Shown: positions 47,021 through 55,616, counted from the first letter of the stretch. The stretch is DNA of 64,000 nucleotides from Nonomuraea africana (GCF_014873535.1 NZ_JADBEF010000001.1:248001-312000), one strand, 5' to 3'. The notes: generated by a model not told the origin, from the sequence alone. Made by a program: numbers and translations.

Positions 47021-47981
47021 AGTGAACCCATCTGCGCTGGATCCGGAACTGCACCGCGGTCAGTAACGCGATGACCACGAACAGGAGGAAGGCGATCGCC
47101 GCGCCGTACCCCGGGTCGTTCTTCACGAAGGACGTGGAGTAGAAGAGGTGAACGATCGTCTGGGCGGCCGGCAGCGCCGGGCTGCCCGGCGGCATCATCA
47201 GATAGACCAGATCGAACATCTGCAACGTGCCGATCACCGAAATGACGGAGACGAAGAAGATGGTCGGGCTGAGCATGGGCACGGTGATGGAGAGGAACTG
47301 GCGGACCGGGCCCGCCCCGTCGATGGCGGAGGCCTCGTAGAGCTGCTTGGGCACGTTCTGCAGCCCTGCCATCAGGATCACGAGGTTGTACCCGAAGGCC
47401 ATCCACACCCCGATTACGGCGAGGGCGTAGGGGGCGGTGCGGGGATCGGACATCCACGACGGGCCGTCGACGCCGACCAGGGCGAGTAACTGGTTCAGCA
47501 CGCCGAAGTCGCCGTTGTACAGGTACTGCCAGAGCATCGCGATCGCACTCGGCATGGTGACCACTGGCAGGAAGTACAGCGTCCGGAAGATCCCGCGGCC
47601 ACGCAGCCTGCTCTGGTTGAGCAGGGCCGCGAACATGATGGCGACGGGGACGCCCAGGAGCACCAGAGCGGTGTAGACAAGGCTGTTGCGCAGGGCGGTC
47701 CAGACCTCCGCGTCCGCGAGGAGACGCTCGTAGTTGGCCAGGCCCGTCCACTCGCTGCCACCGAACGGCCCCCACTTGGTGAACCCGAAGTAGAACGTCT
47801 GCGCGATCGGCCACAGGTAGAAGAGCAGGAGGCCCAGACCCAGAGGGGCAATCATGACCAGGCCCCAGCGGGCCTCGCTGCGGCGGCGTACGGTGAACGC
47901 CCGCCGGCTCGGCGGGCCCTCCGAGCCGGAGGTGGAAGCCCTCCGGCTCGGCGGCGCCTTGACCGACGCGGGTGCCGTCAT
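47013..47981 (-). CDS. Sugar ABC transporter permease (MalF type)
   Basis: A 322-aa permease partner. A Ser/Arg-rich cytoplasmic N-terminus precedes the first helix (LVMIAPLGLGLLLFYLWPIA), and QTFYFGFTKWGPFG is a standard MalF-type stretch. The EAA loop reads QLYEASAIDGAGPVRQFLSI. The start at ATG 47981 overlaps the stop of the binding-protein gene (TGATG); GTG 47984 is an alternative. The operon order SBP-F-G is standard for CUT1 importers of oligosaccharides. Confidence 0.92.
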   Translation of the reverse strand: MTAPASVKAPPSRRASTSGSEGPPSRRAFTVRRRSEARWGLVMIAPLGLGLLLFYLWPIAQTFYFGFTKWGPFGGSEWTGLANYERLLADAEVWTALRNSLVYTALVLLGVPVAIMFAALLNQSRLRGRGIFRTLYFLPVVTMPSAIAMLWQYLYNGDFGVLNQLLALVGVDGPSWMSDPRTAPYALAVIGVWMAFGYNLVILMAGLQNVPKQLYEASAIDGAGPVRQFLSITVPMLSPTIFFVSVISVIGTLQMFDLVYLMMPPGSPALPAAQTIVHLFYSTSFVKNDPGYGAAIAFLLFVVIALLTAVQFRIQRRWVHYA

Positions 47982-49240
47982 CACTTTTCCTGGGCGAGCG
48001 AGGCGTTCATCGTCGCCGCGAGGGCCTTGGCGGCCTCCTCGACGGTGACCTCGCCGGCCCAGGCCTTGGACAGGTGCTTCGGCTCCTCATCCATCCACCC
48101 GGCGGTGTTCTTGGAACTGGGGTAAGGGAAGGAGATCGAGAGCTGGTCGATGAAGATCTTCAGGTTGAACTGTGGTGCCGAGTCGATCCACGCCTGCTGC
48201 GTTCCGGCGTGGGCGGGAATGACAGCACCGGAGCGGCCGATGATGTCGGCGGCCTCTTTGGAGCCGAGAAAGCGGACGAACTTCCACGCTGCGTCCGCAT
48301 GCTTCGACTTGGCGAACACCACGTTGGCGCCGCCGTGGGTGACGACCGCCCTGATCTTGCCGCCCGGCAGCGGGGCCACGTCGACCGTGTCCTTGGTGGC
48401 CGTGTTCTTGTTGAACCGGCCCGCGTACCAGCTGCCCGAGTAGTACATCGCGACCTTGCCGGACTCGAACATCTCGACGGGCTTGCTGTCGGTCATCTGC
48501 TGCTGGGTCGGAGACAGGCCGTCCTTGATGAGGTCGGTCCAGAGCTTCAGCCCCTCGATGGTGGCGGGCTGGTCGTAGCCGGACTTGGTGCCGTCCGGAG
48601 ACAGGGCGTAGCCGCCGGCCTGGGCGATGGTGTTGTAGAAGGTGGCCTGGTTGTTGAGCTCCGCCGCGATCCCGTGGACGCTCTTGTCCGCCGCCGTCAG
48701 CTTCTTCGCCGCGGCCCGCAGGTCGTCCCAGGTCCACGACTCGTCCGGATATTTCAGGCCGGCCGCGTCGAAGAGCTTCTTGTTGTACCAGAGGCCGATC
48801 GTGTCAAAGTCCTTCGGCAACCCGAAGGACTTGCCCTCGTAGGTGTAGAGATCCACCAAGGACTTCGGGTACACCGACAGGTCCACCTTCTCGGCCGCGA
48901 TCCTGTCGGCCAGCGGCATCAGCATCCCGTTGGAGGCGTACAGCTTGAAGTTCGGCCCGTTCATCCAGAAGACGTCGGGCGCAGCACCACCGGTCGCCGC
49001 CGCCTTGAGCTTGGCCCAGTACTCATCCCAGCCGGTGGCCTGAATCTTGATCTTGATGTTGGGGTTGTTCTTGCTGAACGCGGTCGCCGCCTGCTCCAGC
49101 GCGGGCTGCTGCTCGATGTCCCAGATGCCGTAGGAAAGTTCGATGGGACCGTCGCCGCCGGCATCATCTCCGCCGCAACCGCTGAGCACGGTGGCGGCGA
49201 CCATGGCGCCGGTGATCAGGCACGACAAACGTCGGGCCAT
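47981..49240 (-). CDS. Sugar ABC transporter substrate-binding lipoprotein
   Basis: A 419-aa family-1 solute-binding lipoprotein. A signal sequence with lipobox TVLSGC (Cys22) is followed by a Gly/Asp linker and the two lobes, with TGWDEYWAKLKAAATGGAAP, DVFWMNGPNF, FGLPKDFDTIGLWYNKKLFD and AMYYSGSWYAGRF. GGAGG lies 4-5 nt before ATG 49240. A palindrome at 49289-49305 lies in its promoter. Adjacent ROK, Gfo/Idh and hexosaminidase genes suggest an N-acetylated amino sugar or its oligomer as ligand, though this is inference only. I saw no DasR-type site. Confidence 0.9.
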   Translation of the reverse strand: MARRLSCLITGAMVAATVLSGCGGDDAGGDGPIELSYGIWDIEQQPALEQAATAFSKNNPNIKIKIQATGWDEYWAKLKAAATGGAAPDVFWMNGPNFKLYASNGMLMPLADRIAAEKVDLSVYPKSLVDLYTYEGKSFGLPKDFDTIGLWYNKKLFDAAGLKYPDESWTWDDLRAAAKKLTAADKSVHGIAAELNNQATFYNTIAQAGGYALSPDGTKSGYDQPATIEGLKLWTDLIKDGLSPTQQQMTDSKPVEMFESGKVAMYYSGSWYAGRFNKNTATKDTVDVAPLPGGKIRAVVTHGGANVVFAKSKHADAAWKFVRFLGSKEAADIIGRSGAVIPAHAGTQQAWIDSAPQFNLKIFIDQLSISFPYPSSKNTAGWMDEEPKHLSKAWAGEVTVEEAAKALAATMNASLAQEK

Positions 49241-49288
49241 GGGGACCTCCAGGGGGGTGTACGCACCTGTCGCCGTAGGGCGGCGATG

Positions 49289-49305
49289 CCATCGACTTTC
49301 GATGG
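49289..49305. promoter_or_regulatory. Palindromic operator upstream of the sugar ABC operon
   Basis: CCATCGA (49289-49295) and TCGATGG (49299-49305) form a perfect 7-bp inverted repeat with a 3-bp spacer. It lies 49 bp upstream of the binding-protein start and so probably at its promoter. It differs from the palindrome at the ROK gene, so a second regulator may act here. Confidence 0.55.
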
Positions 49306-49335
49306 TCTGCTACGTAAGTATGGAGATCGTGGTCT

Positions 49336-49845
49336 TTACGTCAATAGATCCGTGCAAACTCGTCCTCTGAGTGCCGGCACGTCGGCTTCCCGCATCCCGT
49401 GATCGAGGAGGTACGGCAGTGCGCCGCCGTACCGGCTGTCCAGGTGATCCAGCGTGGCCAGCATCGTCTCTGGACGGGTCTGCTCGAAATGGGCACGAGC
49501 CATGTCGTCCGCGTCCTCCTCGAGCCCGAGATGGGCAGCACTGAGGGCGTAGTCCTCGGCGACGAGTGCGCGGGGCACCCCGGCGAGCGTCAGGGCGAGA
49601 GCCGTGACGATGCCCGTGCGATCGCGTCCGGAGTGACAGTGGAGGACCACCCCGCCCGGCGGGGCCTGGGCGATCGCCACAACGGCCGAGGCGACATGTG
49701 GGGCGAAGTCGTCGAGGATCACTCGATAGATCTCGGCGAGGTCGGCCCCCATGCCACCGTCAGCTGCTCGTGACCCTCCGACCGGATCAGCGCGCGCTCC
49801 CGGATACCTGGCAGGTCTCCGAGGTCGCGGGCGTTGCGGCAGCCT
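49336..49845 (-). pseudogene. Tyrosine phosphatase-like gene with frameshift and internal deletion
   Basis: The C-terminal part, MGADLAEIYRVILDDFAPHV, VVLHCHSGRDRTGIVTALAL (CX5R active-site loop) and HLDSRYGGALPYLLD, belongs to the tyrosine phosphatase 3 family. Upstream, a different frame reads GCRNARDLGDLPGIRERALI and RSEGHEQLT, the matching N-terminal block. About 70 residues expected between the two blocks are absent. The gene is therefore a deletion remnant although its catalytic loop survives. It lies just downstream of the ROK gene. Confidence 0.65.
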
Positions 49846-49864
49846 GGCCACGGCAGCGGTCGCC

Positions 49865-51028
49865 TCACCTGACACCTTCAGGAGAGCTGAGAGCGAGCAG
49901 GGGGTCGTCGGCCGAGAGCAGGAGCCGGTTCACGTGGTCGATGGCCAGGCAGGCGGCCCCGAGCACCACGCTGTCCTCGCCGAGGGTCGACAGCCGGATC
50001 TCGGGCATGCGCAGGCACAACGGCTCCAACGCCTGTCGCAGTGGCTGGAGCAGGACGTCACCTGAGCGGGAGAAACCGCCGCCCAGGACGACCAGTTCCG
50101 GGTCGAGGGAGAGGATCAGTGCCGCCGCTCCGACCGCGAGATCGGCCACGTACCGCCCGACGGCGTCGAGCGCCGCGGGGTCACCCGCACGAGCCGCCTC
50201 GAAGACCAGGCCCGCGATCTGGTCCGGCGGATGACCCGTGAACCCGGGACATCGTTCGAGGTGCTCTGCCATGTGCAGCCAGCGCACCGCCTCCAGCAGG
50301 CCGACCTCACCAGACGCGCCGCTGAAGCCCAGGTGGAGCTTGCCGTCGACGATCAGCGCGGCGCCGGGTCTGCGCCCCGCGTGCAGGTAGACGAGGTCGC
50401 GCACGTCGCGCGCCTCTCCGCGCCTCTGCTCGGCCAGGGCGGCGAGCTTGCTGTCGTTGGCGACGAGCACCAGTTGCCCGAACGTCTTGCGCAGGTGCCC
50501 TGCCAGGTCTACCCCCGCCCAGTCGGGAATCGAGTAGACCGTGGTCACCCGGCCCTGCCTATCCACCACGCCGACGGTGCCCGCCGCGACCGCCCAGATG
50601 TCCGCCACCGGCACGTTCGACATGGCCAGGCACGCCGCAATCGCCCGGTCCACGGCGGCCAGCCGTTCCTGCCGGGGGGTCTCCGCTCCCACGGCGGTCC
50701 GGCCGCTGGCGATCACCTCACCGTTCAGGTCCGTGATGGCCGCGAGCACCTTGTGCACGCCGATGTCCAGGCCGAGCACGTATCCGGCATCTGACCGGAA
50801 TCGGTATCTGCGCGCCGGCCGGCCCATGACACCGGGAGCCGGCGGCACCTCGGTCACCCACCCCCGGCCCATCAGATCCGCTATCACCTCGTTGATCGAG
50901 GCCCGCGACAGGCCGGTGCGCCGCGCGAGTTCCGCGAGCGTGAGCGGCGGCGAACCGCGTAGCGCGTGCAGGCTGGCGAGCGAATTCAACTGGCGCAGCC
51001 TCTGGAGGTCGCCCCCGGCGCTTTCCAT
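49865..51028 (-). CDS. ROK-family transcriptional repressor
   Basis: A 387-aa regulator with an N-terminal winged HTH (LTLAELARRTGLSRASINEV, IADLMGRGWV) and a ROK sugar-kinase-like domain (YVLGLDIGVHKVLAAITDLN; AALIVDGKLHLGFSGASGEV). The usual zinc cluster (CxCGxxGC) is reduced to HMAEHLERCPGFTGH, so metal binding may be lost or altered. ATG 51028 is chosen because AGAGGTG/AAGGAG precede it; ATG 51055 has no ribosome-binding site. It is divergent from the Gfo/Idh-hexosaminidase pair, with a perfect palindrome between, and beside the sugar ABC operon, so it likely represses this locus until a sugar ligand binds. Confidence 0.88.
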   Translation of the reverse strand: MESAGGDLQRLRQLNSLASLHALRGSPPLTLAELARRTGLSRASINEVIADLMGRGWVTEVPPAPGVMGRPARRYRFRSDAGYVLGLDIGVHKVLAAITDLNGEVIASGRTAVGAETPRQERLAAVDRAIAACLAMSNVPVADIWAVAAGTVGVVDRQGRVTTVYSIPDWAGVDLAGHLRKTFGQLVLVANDSKLAALAEQRRGEARDVRDLVYLHAGRRPGAALIVDGKLHLGFSGASGEVGLLEAVRWLHMAEHLERCPGFTGHPPDQIAGLVFEAARAGDPAALDAVGRYVADLAVGAAALILSLDPELVVLGGGFSRSGDVLLQPLRQALEPLCLRMPEIRLSTLGEDSVVLGAACLAIDHVNRLLLSADDPLLALSSPEGVR

Positions 51029-51061
51029 TCCATCACCTCTTGACTCCTTCGCCATGGCACT

Positions 51062-51086
51062 ACTAATAATGCACTCCATTATTAGT
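51062..51086. promoter_or_regulatory. Palindromic operator between ROK and Gfo/Idh genes
   Basis: ACTAATAATG (51062-51071) and CATTATTAGT (51077-51086) form a perfect 10-bp inverted repeat with a 5-bp spacer, AT-rich in a GC-rich setting. It lies 34 bp above the ROK start and 29 bp above the Gfo/Idh start, so a bound repressor would cover both promoters. Confidence 0.75.
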
Positions 51087-51114
51087 GACCTTGACATGTC
51101 GGAGATGCGAGACA

Positions 51115-52359
51115 ATGACTGTGAGCCTTGCTGTGATCGGTGCGGGGATGCGGGGACTCATCTACGCCAGGGAAGCGGTGAGGAGCGGACGTGGTCGGAT
51201 CGTGGCCATCGCCGAACCTGACCTGGGACGCAGGCGAAGATTCGCCGCCGAGTTCGGCCTCGCCTCCGAAGACGTCTTCCATGACTGGGCTGACCTGGCC
51301 GGAGTCGGCAGGCTCGCCGACGCCGTCGTGATCGCGACCCAGGACCACCTGCACGTCGACCCCGCGGTGGCTTTCGCGGAGTTGGGTTACCACATTCTGG
51401 TGGAAAAGCCGATGGCGCCGACGGAGACCGACGCCCGGCGGATCGTCGCGGCTGTCCAGCGCCATTCGGTCGTCTTCGCCGTGGGACATGTTCTCCGTTA
51501 TACGCCCTACACCCTGGCGTTGAAGGCCGTGATCGAGCAGGGCAGGATCGGCGACCTGGCGAGTGTCGAGCATCTCGAGCCGGTCGGCTGGTGGCACCAG
51601 GCGCATTCGTTCGTGCGTGGAGACTGGCGACGGGCCGACACCTCAGCACCCATGCTGCTGACCAAGTCCTGTCACGACATGGACTGGCTGCTGCACGTGA
51701 TCGGCCTGCAGCCGGTTCGCGTAGCCTCCTTCGGAGGCCTGCTCCACTTCCGGCCGGAGAACCGCCCAGAGGGCGCAGGCGAGCGGTGCACCGGATGCGC
51801 CGTCGAGGCCGACTGTCCCTACTCGGCCACCCGCTTATACCTGGGCTGCCTGGGCGATCCGAACACCGAGTTCTGGCCTCTCAGCGCCGTCACCGCCGAA
51901 CCGACGGCCGAGGCCGTTCTCCATGCGCTGGAGACCGGCCCCTATGGCCGGTGCGTCTACGACTGCGACAACGATGTGGTGGATCAGCAGGTGGTGATGC
52001 TGGAGTTCGAGGGCGGAGTCACCGCATCGTTCACCATGACGGCGTTCACACCGCTGGAGCATCGCAAAACCCGCCTTTTCGGCACCCACGGCTATCTCGA
52101 AGGGGACGGCATGACACTGCGGATCGTGGACTTCCGTACAGGCAAGGAGGAGTGGATCGACACGCGAACCGAAGCGGGGCCGTCGGCGGCGGACGGCCAC
52201 GGGGGAGGAGACGCGGGCCTGACGGCGGCCTTCCTCCACGCCGTGACATCAGCAGACCAGACGCTGCTCGGGTGCGACCCACAGGAGGCGCTCGCGGGGC
52301 ATCTGCTCGTCTGGGCCGCCGAGCGCGCTCGCGAGACCGGGACGGTACAGGCACTGTGA
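51115..52359 (+). CDS. Gfo/Idh/MocA-family oxidoreductase
   Basis: A 414-aa NAD(P)-dependent sugar or cyclitol oxidoreductase. The Rossmann motif is SLAVIGAGMRGLIYARE, and the family EKP motif is ILVEKPMAPTETDA. The catalytic-region His is in LLTKSCHDMDWLLHVIG, and a Cys-rich insert (ERCTGCAVEADCPYSA) is typical of one Gfo/Idh subgroup. The C-terminal sheet domain is complete. GGAG is about 10 nt before ATG 51115. The stop overlaps the hexosaminidase start (GTGA), so both are made together. It probably modifies the sugar released by that enzyme; members of the family also act as glycosidases, so hydrolysis is possible. Confidence 0.88.
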   Translation: MTVSLAVIGAGMRGLIYAREAVRSGRGRIVAIAEPDLGRRRRFAAEFGLASEDVFHDWADLAGVGRLADAVVIATQDHLHVDPAVAFAELGYHILVEKPMAPTETDARRIVAAVQRHSVVFAVGHVLRYTPYTLALKAVIEQGRIGDLASVEHLEPVGWWHQAHSFVRGDWRRADTSAPMLLTKSCHDMDWLLHVIGLQPVRVASFGGLLHFRPENRPEGAGERCTGCAVEADCPYSATRLYLGCLGDPNTEFWPLSAVTAEPTAEAVLHALETGPYGRCVYDCDNDVVDQQVVMLEFEGGVTASFTMTAFTPLEHRKTRLFGTHGYLEGDGMTLRIVDFRTGKEEWIDTRTEAGPSAADGHGGGDAGLTAAFLHAVTSADQTLLGCDPQEALAGHLLVWAAERARETGTVQAL

Positions 52360-54059
52360 ACTCCGCATCCCCCTTTGAAAGCCCCGCCGAGAGCCCGATC
52401 GGCGACCCGATGGGCGGCGCCGACACCGTGATCCCCCGGCCGGTCCTGATCACCACGGCCGAAGGCTGTTTCGTCCTCAGACATGACACCGTCATCGCCT
52501 CCGACCCGGCGTTCGAGCACGCGGTCCGCTGGTTGCGGGGCGCGCTCGGTCCCGCGATGCGGCTCACCCTGCTGCCAGGTCCGCGCGGTCCCGGAACGAT
52601 CCAGCTCGTCCGTGCGGCGGATCTGGCCGAAGAGGCCTACCGTCTCCAGGTCACCTCCGGCGCCGTCCGGATCGAAGCGGGTGGCCCCGCAGGCGCCTTC
52701 TACGGTGCCCAAACCCTGCGCCAGTTACTCCCCCCCGAGGCCTTCCGCGCCGGACCGCTCGGGCATGGCCCGTGGTCCGTTCCGGCCGTGACCATCGCCG
52801 ACGCGCCCCGCTTCGCCTGGCGCGGGGTGCTGATCGACGTCGCGAGGAGGTTCCTCCCCAAGAATGATCTGCTGCGTTACATCGACCTGCTGGCGATGCA
52901 CAAACTGAACGTGTTGCACCTGCATCTCACCGACGACCAGGGCTGGCGTCTGGAGATCAAGCGCTTCCCCCGGCTCACCGAGGTCGGCGCGTGGCGCCGC
53001 GAGTCGAACGTGGGCGCAGCGGTCCACGAGAAGTACGACGGACGGCCACACGGCGGTTACTACACCCAGGACGACATCCGGGAGATCGTCGCCTACGCCG
53101 CAGATCGGTTCATCACGGTGGTGCCAGAGATCGACATGCCCGGTCACACCCAGGCCGCCATCGCCGCCTATCCCGAGCTCGGCAACCTCGACGAATCCCT
53201 GCCCGTCGGCACCAGCTGGGGTGTTATCGACAATGTTCTCAACGTCGAGGACCACACCATCGCCTTCTTCAAGGCGGTCCTCGACGAGGTGCTGGAACTC
53301 TTCCCCGGCGACTACGTCTGCATAGGCGGCGACGAGGTTCCGAAGGAACAGTGGCGCGACAGCCCAGCGGCGAAGGAACGGATGCGCGAGCTCGGGCTGC
53401 GAGACGAGGACGAGCTGCAGAGCTGGTTCGTCCGCCAGTTCACCGAGTACCTCATCGCGTGCGGGCGCAGGCCGTATGGCTGGGACGAGATCCTGGAAGG
53501 CGGCCTGCCACGCGGGACGACCGTGGCGTCGTGGCGGGGGACCTTCGGGGCCGTCACCGCCGCCAGGCTCGGGCACGATGTGGTGACCTGCCCGTTCACC
53601 GAAGTTTACCTTGACTTCCGGCAGTCCGGCGATCCGGCGGAGCCGGTGCCCATAGGCAGCATCATCAGTCTTGAAAGCGTCTACGGGTTCGAGCCCGTGC
53701 CGTCCGAACTCACCGAGGAGGAGTCGCGGCACATCCTCGGTGCGCAGGCGAACATCTGGACCGAGCACATCGACTCCGTGCGGCATCTCGACTACATGGC
53801 CTTCCCGAGGCTGGCGGCCTTCGCCGAGGTCGTATGGGGGCCGCGACGACGCGACTTCGCCGACTTTCGCAGACGCCTGCGATCCCACGAGCGCCGGCTC
53901 GAGGCTCTCGGCGTGGAGTTCAGACCCGAGAGCGGGCCTCGCCCGTGGCAGACCCGGCCCGACGCACCCGGCCTGGCTCGTGACTTCGCAGAGGTCAACG
54001 CGCGAGTCCAGGAGTGGACCGCGAACATCGTCGCTCGATACGGCTGGCCAAGAACCTGA
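52356..54059 (+). CDS. GH20 beta-N-acetylhexosaminidase
   Basis: A 567-aa family 20 hydrolase that removes terminal N-acetylhexosamine by substrate-assisted catalysis. An N-terminal GH20b domain (EEAYRLQVTSGAVRIEAGGP) leads into the barrel (FAWRGVLIDVARRFLPKNDL, LHLHLTDDQGWRLEIKRFP). The barrel also has VPEIDMPGHTQAAIAAYPEL and the catalytic pair D326-E327 in CIGGDEVPKEQW. A later block is GWDEILEGGLPRG. There is no signal peptide, so it acts on imported disaccharides in the cytoplasm. GTG 52356 overlaps the stop of the Gfo/Idh gene. Together with the ABC importer and ROK repressor it forms a complete uptake-and-cleavage locus. Confidence 0.92.
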   Translation: MNSASPFESPAESPIGDPMGGADTVIPRPVLITTAEGCFVLRHDTVIASDPAFEHAVRWLRGALGPAMRLTLLPGPRGPGTIQLVRAADLAEEAYRLQVTSGAVRIEAGGPAGAFYGAQTLRQLLPPEAFRAGPLGHGPWSVPAVTIADAPRFAWRGVLIDVARRFLPKNDLLRYIDLLAMHKLNVLHLHLTDDQGWRLEIKRFPRLTEVGAWRRESNVGAAVHEKYDGRPHGGYYTQDDIREIVAYAADRFITVVPEIDMPGHTQAAIAAYPELGNLDESLPVGTSWGVIDNVLNVEDHTIAFFKAVLDEVLELFPGDYVCIGGDEVPKEQWRDSPAAKERMRELGLRDEDELQSWFVRQFTEYLIACGRRPYGWDEILEGGLPRGTTVASWRGTFGAVTAARLGHDVVTCPFTEVYLDFRQSGDPAEPVPIGSIISLESVYGFEPVPSELTEEESRHILGAQANIWTEHIDSVRHLDYMAFPRLAAFAEVVWGPRRRDFADFRRRLRSHERRLEALGVEFRPESGPRPWQTRPDAPGLARDFAEVNARVQEWTANIVARYGWPRT

Positions 54060-54207
54060 CCGACCTGTGACCCCAGGTACCGGCGCCTTTCCTCATGAGG
54101 CCGTAGAGAGCCGTCCGCGTCGCTCGGCGTGAGAACGGTAAAGGATGCCCGGCGGGGGTTGTCCCTCGTTCGTGTGCGACGCCAACGTAAGCATGTCGGG
54201 ATCGGCG

Positions 54208-54251
54208 ACGGCCCTCCCGACATCCTTGGGCAGGGTCTGCGGGAGGGCCGT
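54208..54251. repeat. 12-bp inverted repeat
   Basis: ACGGCCCTCCCG (54208-54219) and CGGGAGGGCCGT (54240-54251) are a perfect inverted repeat with a 20-nt loop. It lies 150 bp after the hexosaminidase and 21 bp before a small chimeric transposon-like frame. It could be a terminator or the end of the vanished insertion sequence. The rest of 54060-54207 shows nothing. Confidence 0.5.
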
Positions 54252-54271
54252 GACTGGCGCACGGAGGCGCT

Positions 54272-54448
54272 GTGCTCACGGTAGGCAAGGATGCGCCGGA
54301 GGTCGAGCGCCGGTTGAAGGCTGGGCTGGTGGAGTGTCCGGGGTGCGGGGCGCGGCTGGCTCCGTGGGGGCATGCTCGGCAGCGGCAGGTGTTCGGCGAG
54401 GGGAAGATCGTCTGGCGGCTGATCTACGAGTACCGGCGAGCCGCCTAG
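54272..54448 (+). pseudogene. Small chimeric frame from two transposase-type ends
   Basis: GTG 54272, with GGAGG 4 nt upstream, encodes 58 aa. The first part, LTVGKDAPEVERRLKAGLVE and CPGCGARLAPWGHARQRQV, is a zinc-ribbon-like start found at the N-terminus of some actinomycete transposases (DUF6431-like, tentative). It then passes into KIVWRLIYEYRRAA, which matches the C-terminal INEYRRAA end of the rve-type transposases at 24713 and 61899. It therefore looks like the two extremes of mobile genes fused by deletion. It keeps a good ribosome-binding site and could be translated. Confidence 0.5.
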
Positions 54449-54504
54449 CAATCAAGTAAAAGCCCAGGCTAGCGGCACTTCACTGGTTTCTGGCACCCCA
54501 CAAG

Positions 54505-55566
54505 TCACTCGGTCGTCTTGCGGTCGGTGATCTGCTCGACGAAGTGGCGCTGGTCGGCGAGAAATCCGGGCGTGTACAAGCGTCGCGGGGCGAAGACGGC
54601 GGTGAGAGCCAGGCGCGGCTCGGAGTTCTCGACAGCGTTGTCGACCAGCGAGTGGGTGGCGTCGGGGTAGTGCCGCACCGTCAGGGAGGCAGTGGGCAGG
54701 ATGCGCCGATAGGCGGCCTCGGTGTCGGACACGTCGACGTTGATGTCGTGCCCGGCCAGCACCAGGAGCGTGGGAGTGCCGCGCATGGCGCGCAGGTCCT
54801 CGCTCGCGTTGGAGCGGTAGTTCTTGGCGATGAACCGCCAGCGTTCGGCGGTCATGCCGTCGGTGTCGCCGACGGCGGTGCGGTACTCCTCGAAGGTCGC
54901 GTTCTGCCGCAGCATGCGCAGGCTCGCCTCGCGCCGTCGCAGCGCTGTTTGTTTCTCGTCCTGGGTGGCACCGTTCTTGCGCAGGTCGGCGAGGAGGTTG
55001 TAGCGCCCTTGCTGTTGCCAGTCGACGGCCGGTGAGACCGCGACGACGAACCGCACAGCGCGGTCGCGGGCTGCGACCTTGGGCAGCACCCACCCTGCCT
55101 GACTGGCTCCCCACAGACCGATTCGCCGACCGTCGATGTCGGGACGGGTGCGTGCCCAGGTGATCGCGGCGAGGGTCTCGTCGGCTCGGTCGTCCATGCT
55201 TTGGTCCAGCCAGTTTCCCTCGGAGGCGCCGATGCCGGGCTTGCTCAGGGAGAGCGAGGCGTAGCCGGCCTTAGCGAAGGACTCCCACAGGGGCCGGTAG
55301 AAGGTGTCGTGCGTGGCGTCGATGGGCCCGTCGCCGTGGACGAAGACCACCAGGCCGAAGGGGCCGTCGCCGCTCTCCGGCCGCGCGAGGACGCCGTCCA
55401 GCAACCGCCCGTCGTGGCGTACGGTGATGCGCTCCTCCCGCAACGCGTAGGTGTTCTGCCAGACCGCGACACCGCCGAGACTCGCGGCCACCAGCAGCAC
55501 AGCGCCCAACGACCACACCAAGACGCGCCAGCGGCGCCAGGTACGCGTTGCCATCCTTCGACTCAC
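54505..55566 (-). CDS. Membrane-anchored or exported alpha/beta hydrolase
   Basis: A 353-aa serine hydrolase. One N-terminal hydrophobic helix (VLVWSLGAVLLVAASLGGVA) acts as signal anchor or uncleaved signal peptide. The fold shows LVVFVHGDGPIDATHDTFYR (oxyanion region), the nucleophile elbow LWGASQAGWVLP, the acid in LLVLAGHDINVDVSD and the catalytic His in YPDATHSLVDN. A lid-like helical insertion lies between. The family includes dienelactone hydrolase-like and acyl esterases; the substrate is unknown. GTG 55566 has AGGGG nearby. It is divergent from the GNAT-PaaX pair, with nested inverted repeats between them, so it may be controlled by the PaaX-like protein. Confidence 0.85.
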   Translation of the reverse strand: MSRRMATRTWRRWRVLVWSLGAVLLVAASLGGVAVWQNTYALREERITVRHDGRLLDGVLARPESGDGPFGLVVFVHGDGPIDATHDTFYRPLWESFAKAGYASLSLSKPGIGASEGNWLDQSMDDRADETLAAITWARTRPDIDGRRIGLWGASQAGWVLPKVAARDRAVRFVVAVSPAVDWQQQGRYNLLADLRKNGATQDEKQTALRRREASLRMLRQNATFEEYRTAVGDTDGMTAERWRFIAKNYRSNASEDLRAMRGTPTLLVLAGHDINVDVSDTEAAYRRILPTASLTVRHYPDATHSLVDNAVENSEPRLALTAVFAPRRLYTPGFLADQRHFVEQITDRKTTE

Positions 55567-55589
55567 ACCCGCCCCTAACTATCATTACT

Positions 55590-55616
55590 GATACGCTCGT
55601 ATCTAGAATGAGCGTA
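55590..55616. promoter_or_regulatory. Nested inverted repeats in the divergent hydrolase / GNAT promoter
   Basis: GATACG (55590-55595) and CGTATC (55598-55603) are inverted around a 2-bp centre. Overlapping this, TACGCTC (55592-55598) is inverted as GAGCGTA (55610-55616) with an 11-bp spacer. The surrounding 45 bp are AT-rich. These could be alternative or paired sites for the PaaX-like regulator encoded downstream. Confidence 0.55.

Noticed and set aside
49241..49335. DasR-type operator upstream of the sugar-binding protein.
   Set aside because: No ACTGGTCTAGACCACT-like sequence is present. The palindrome seen has a different sequence.
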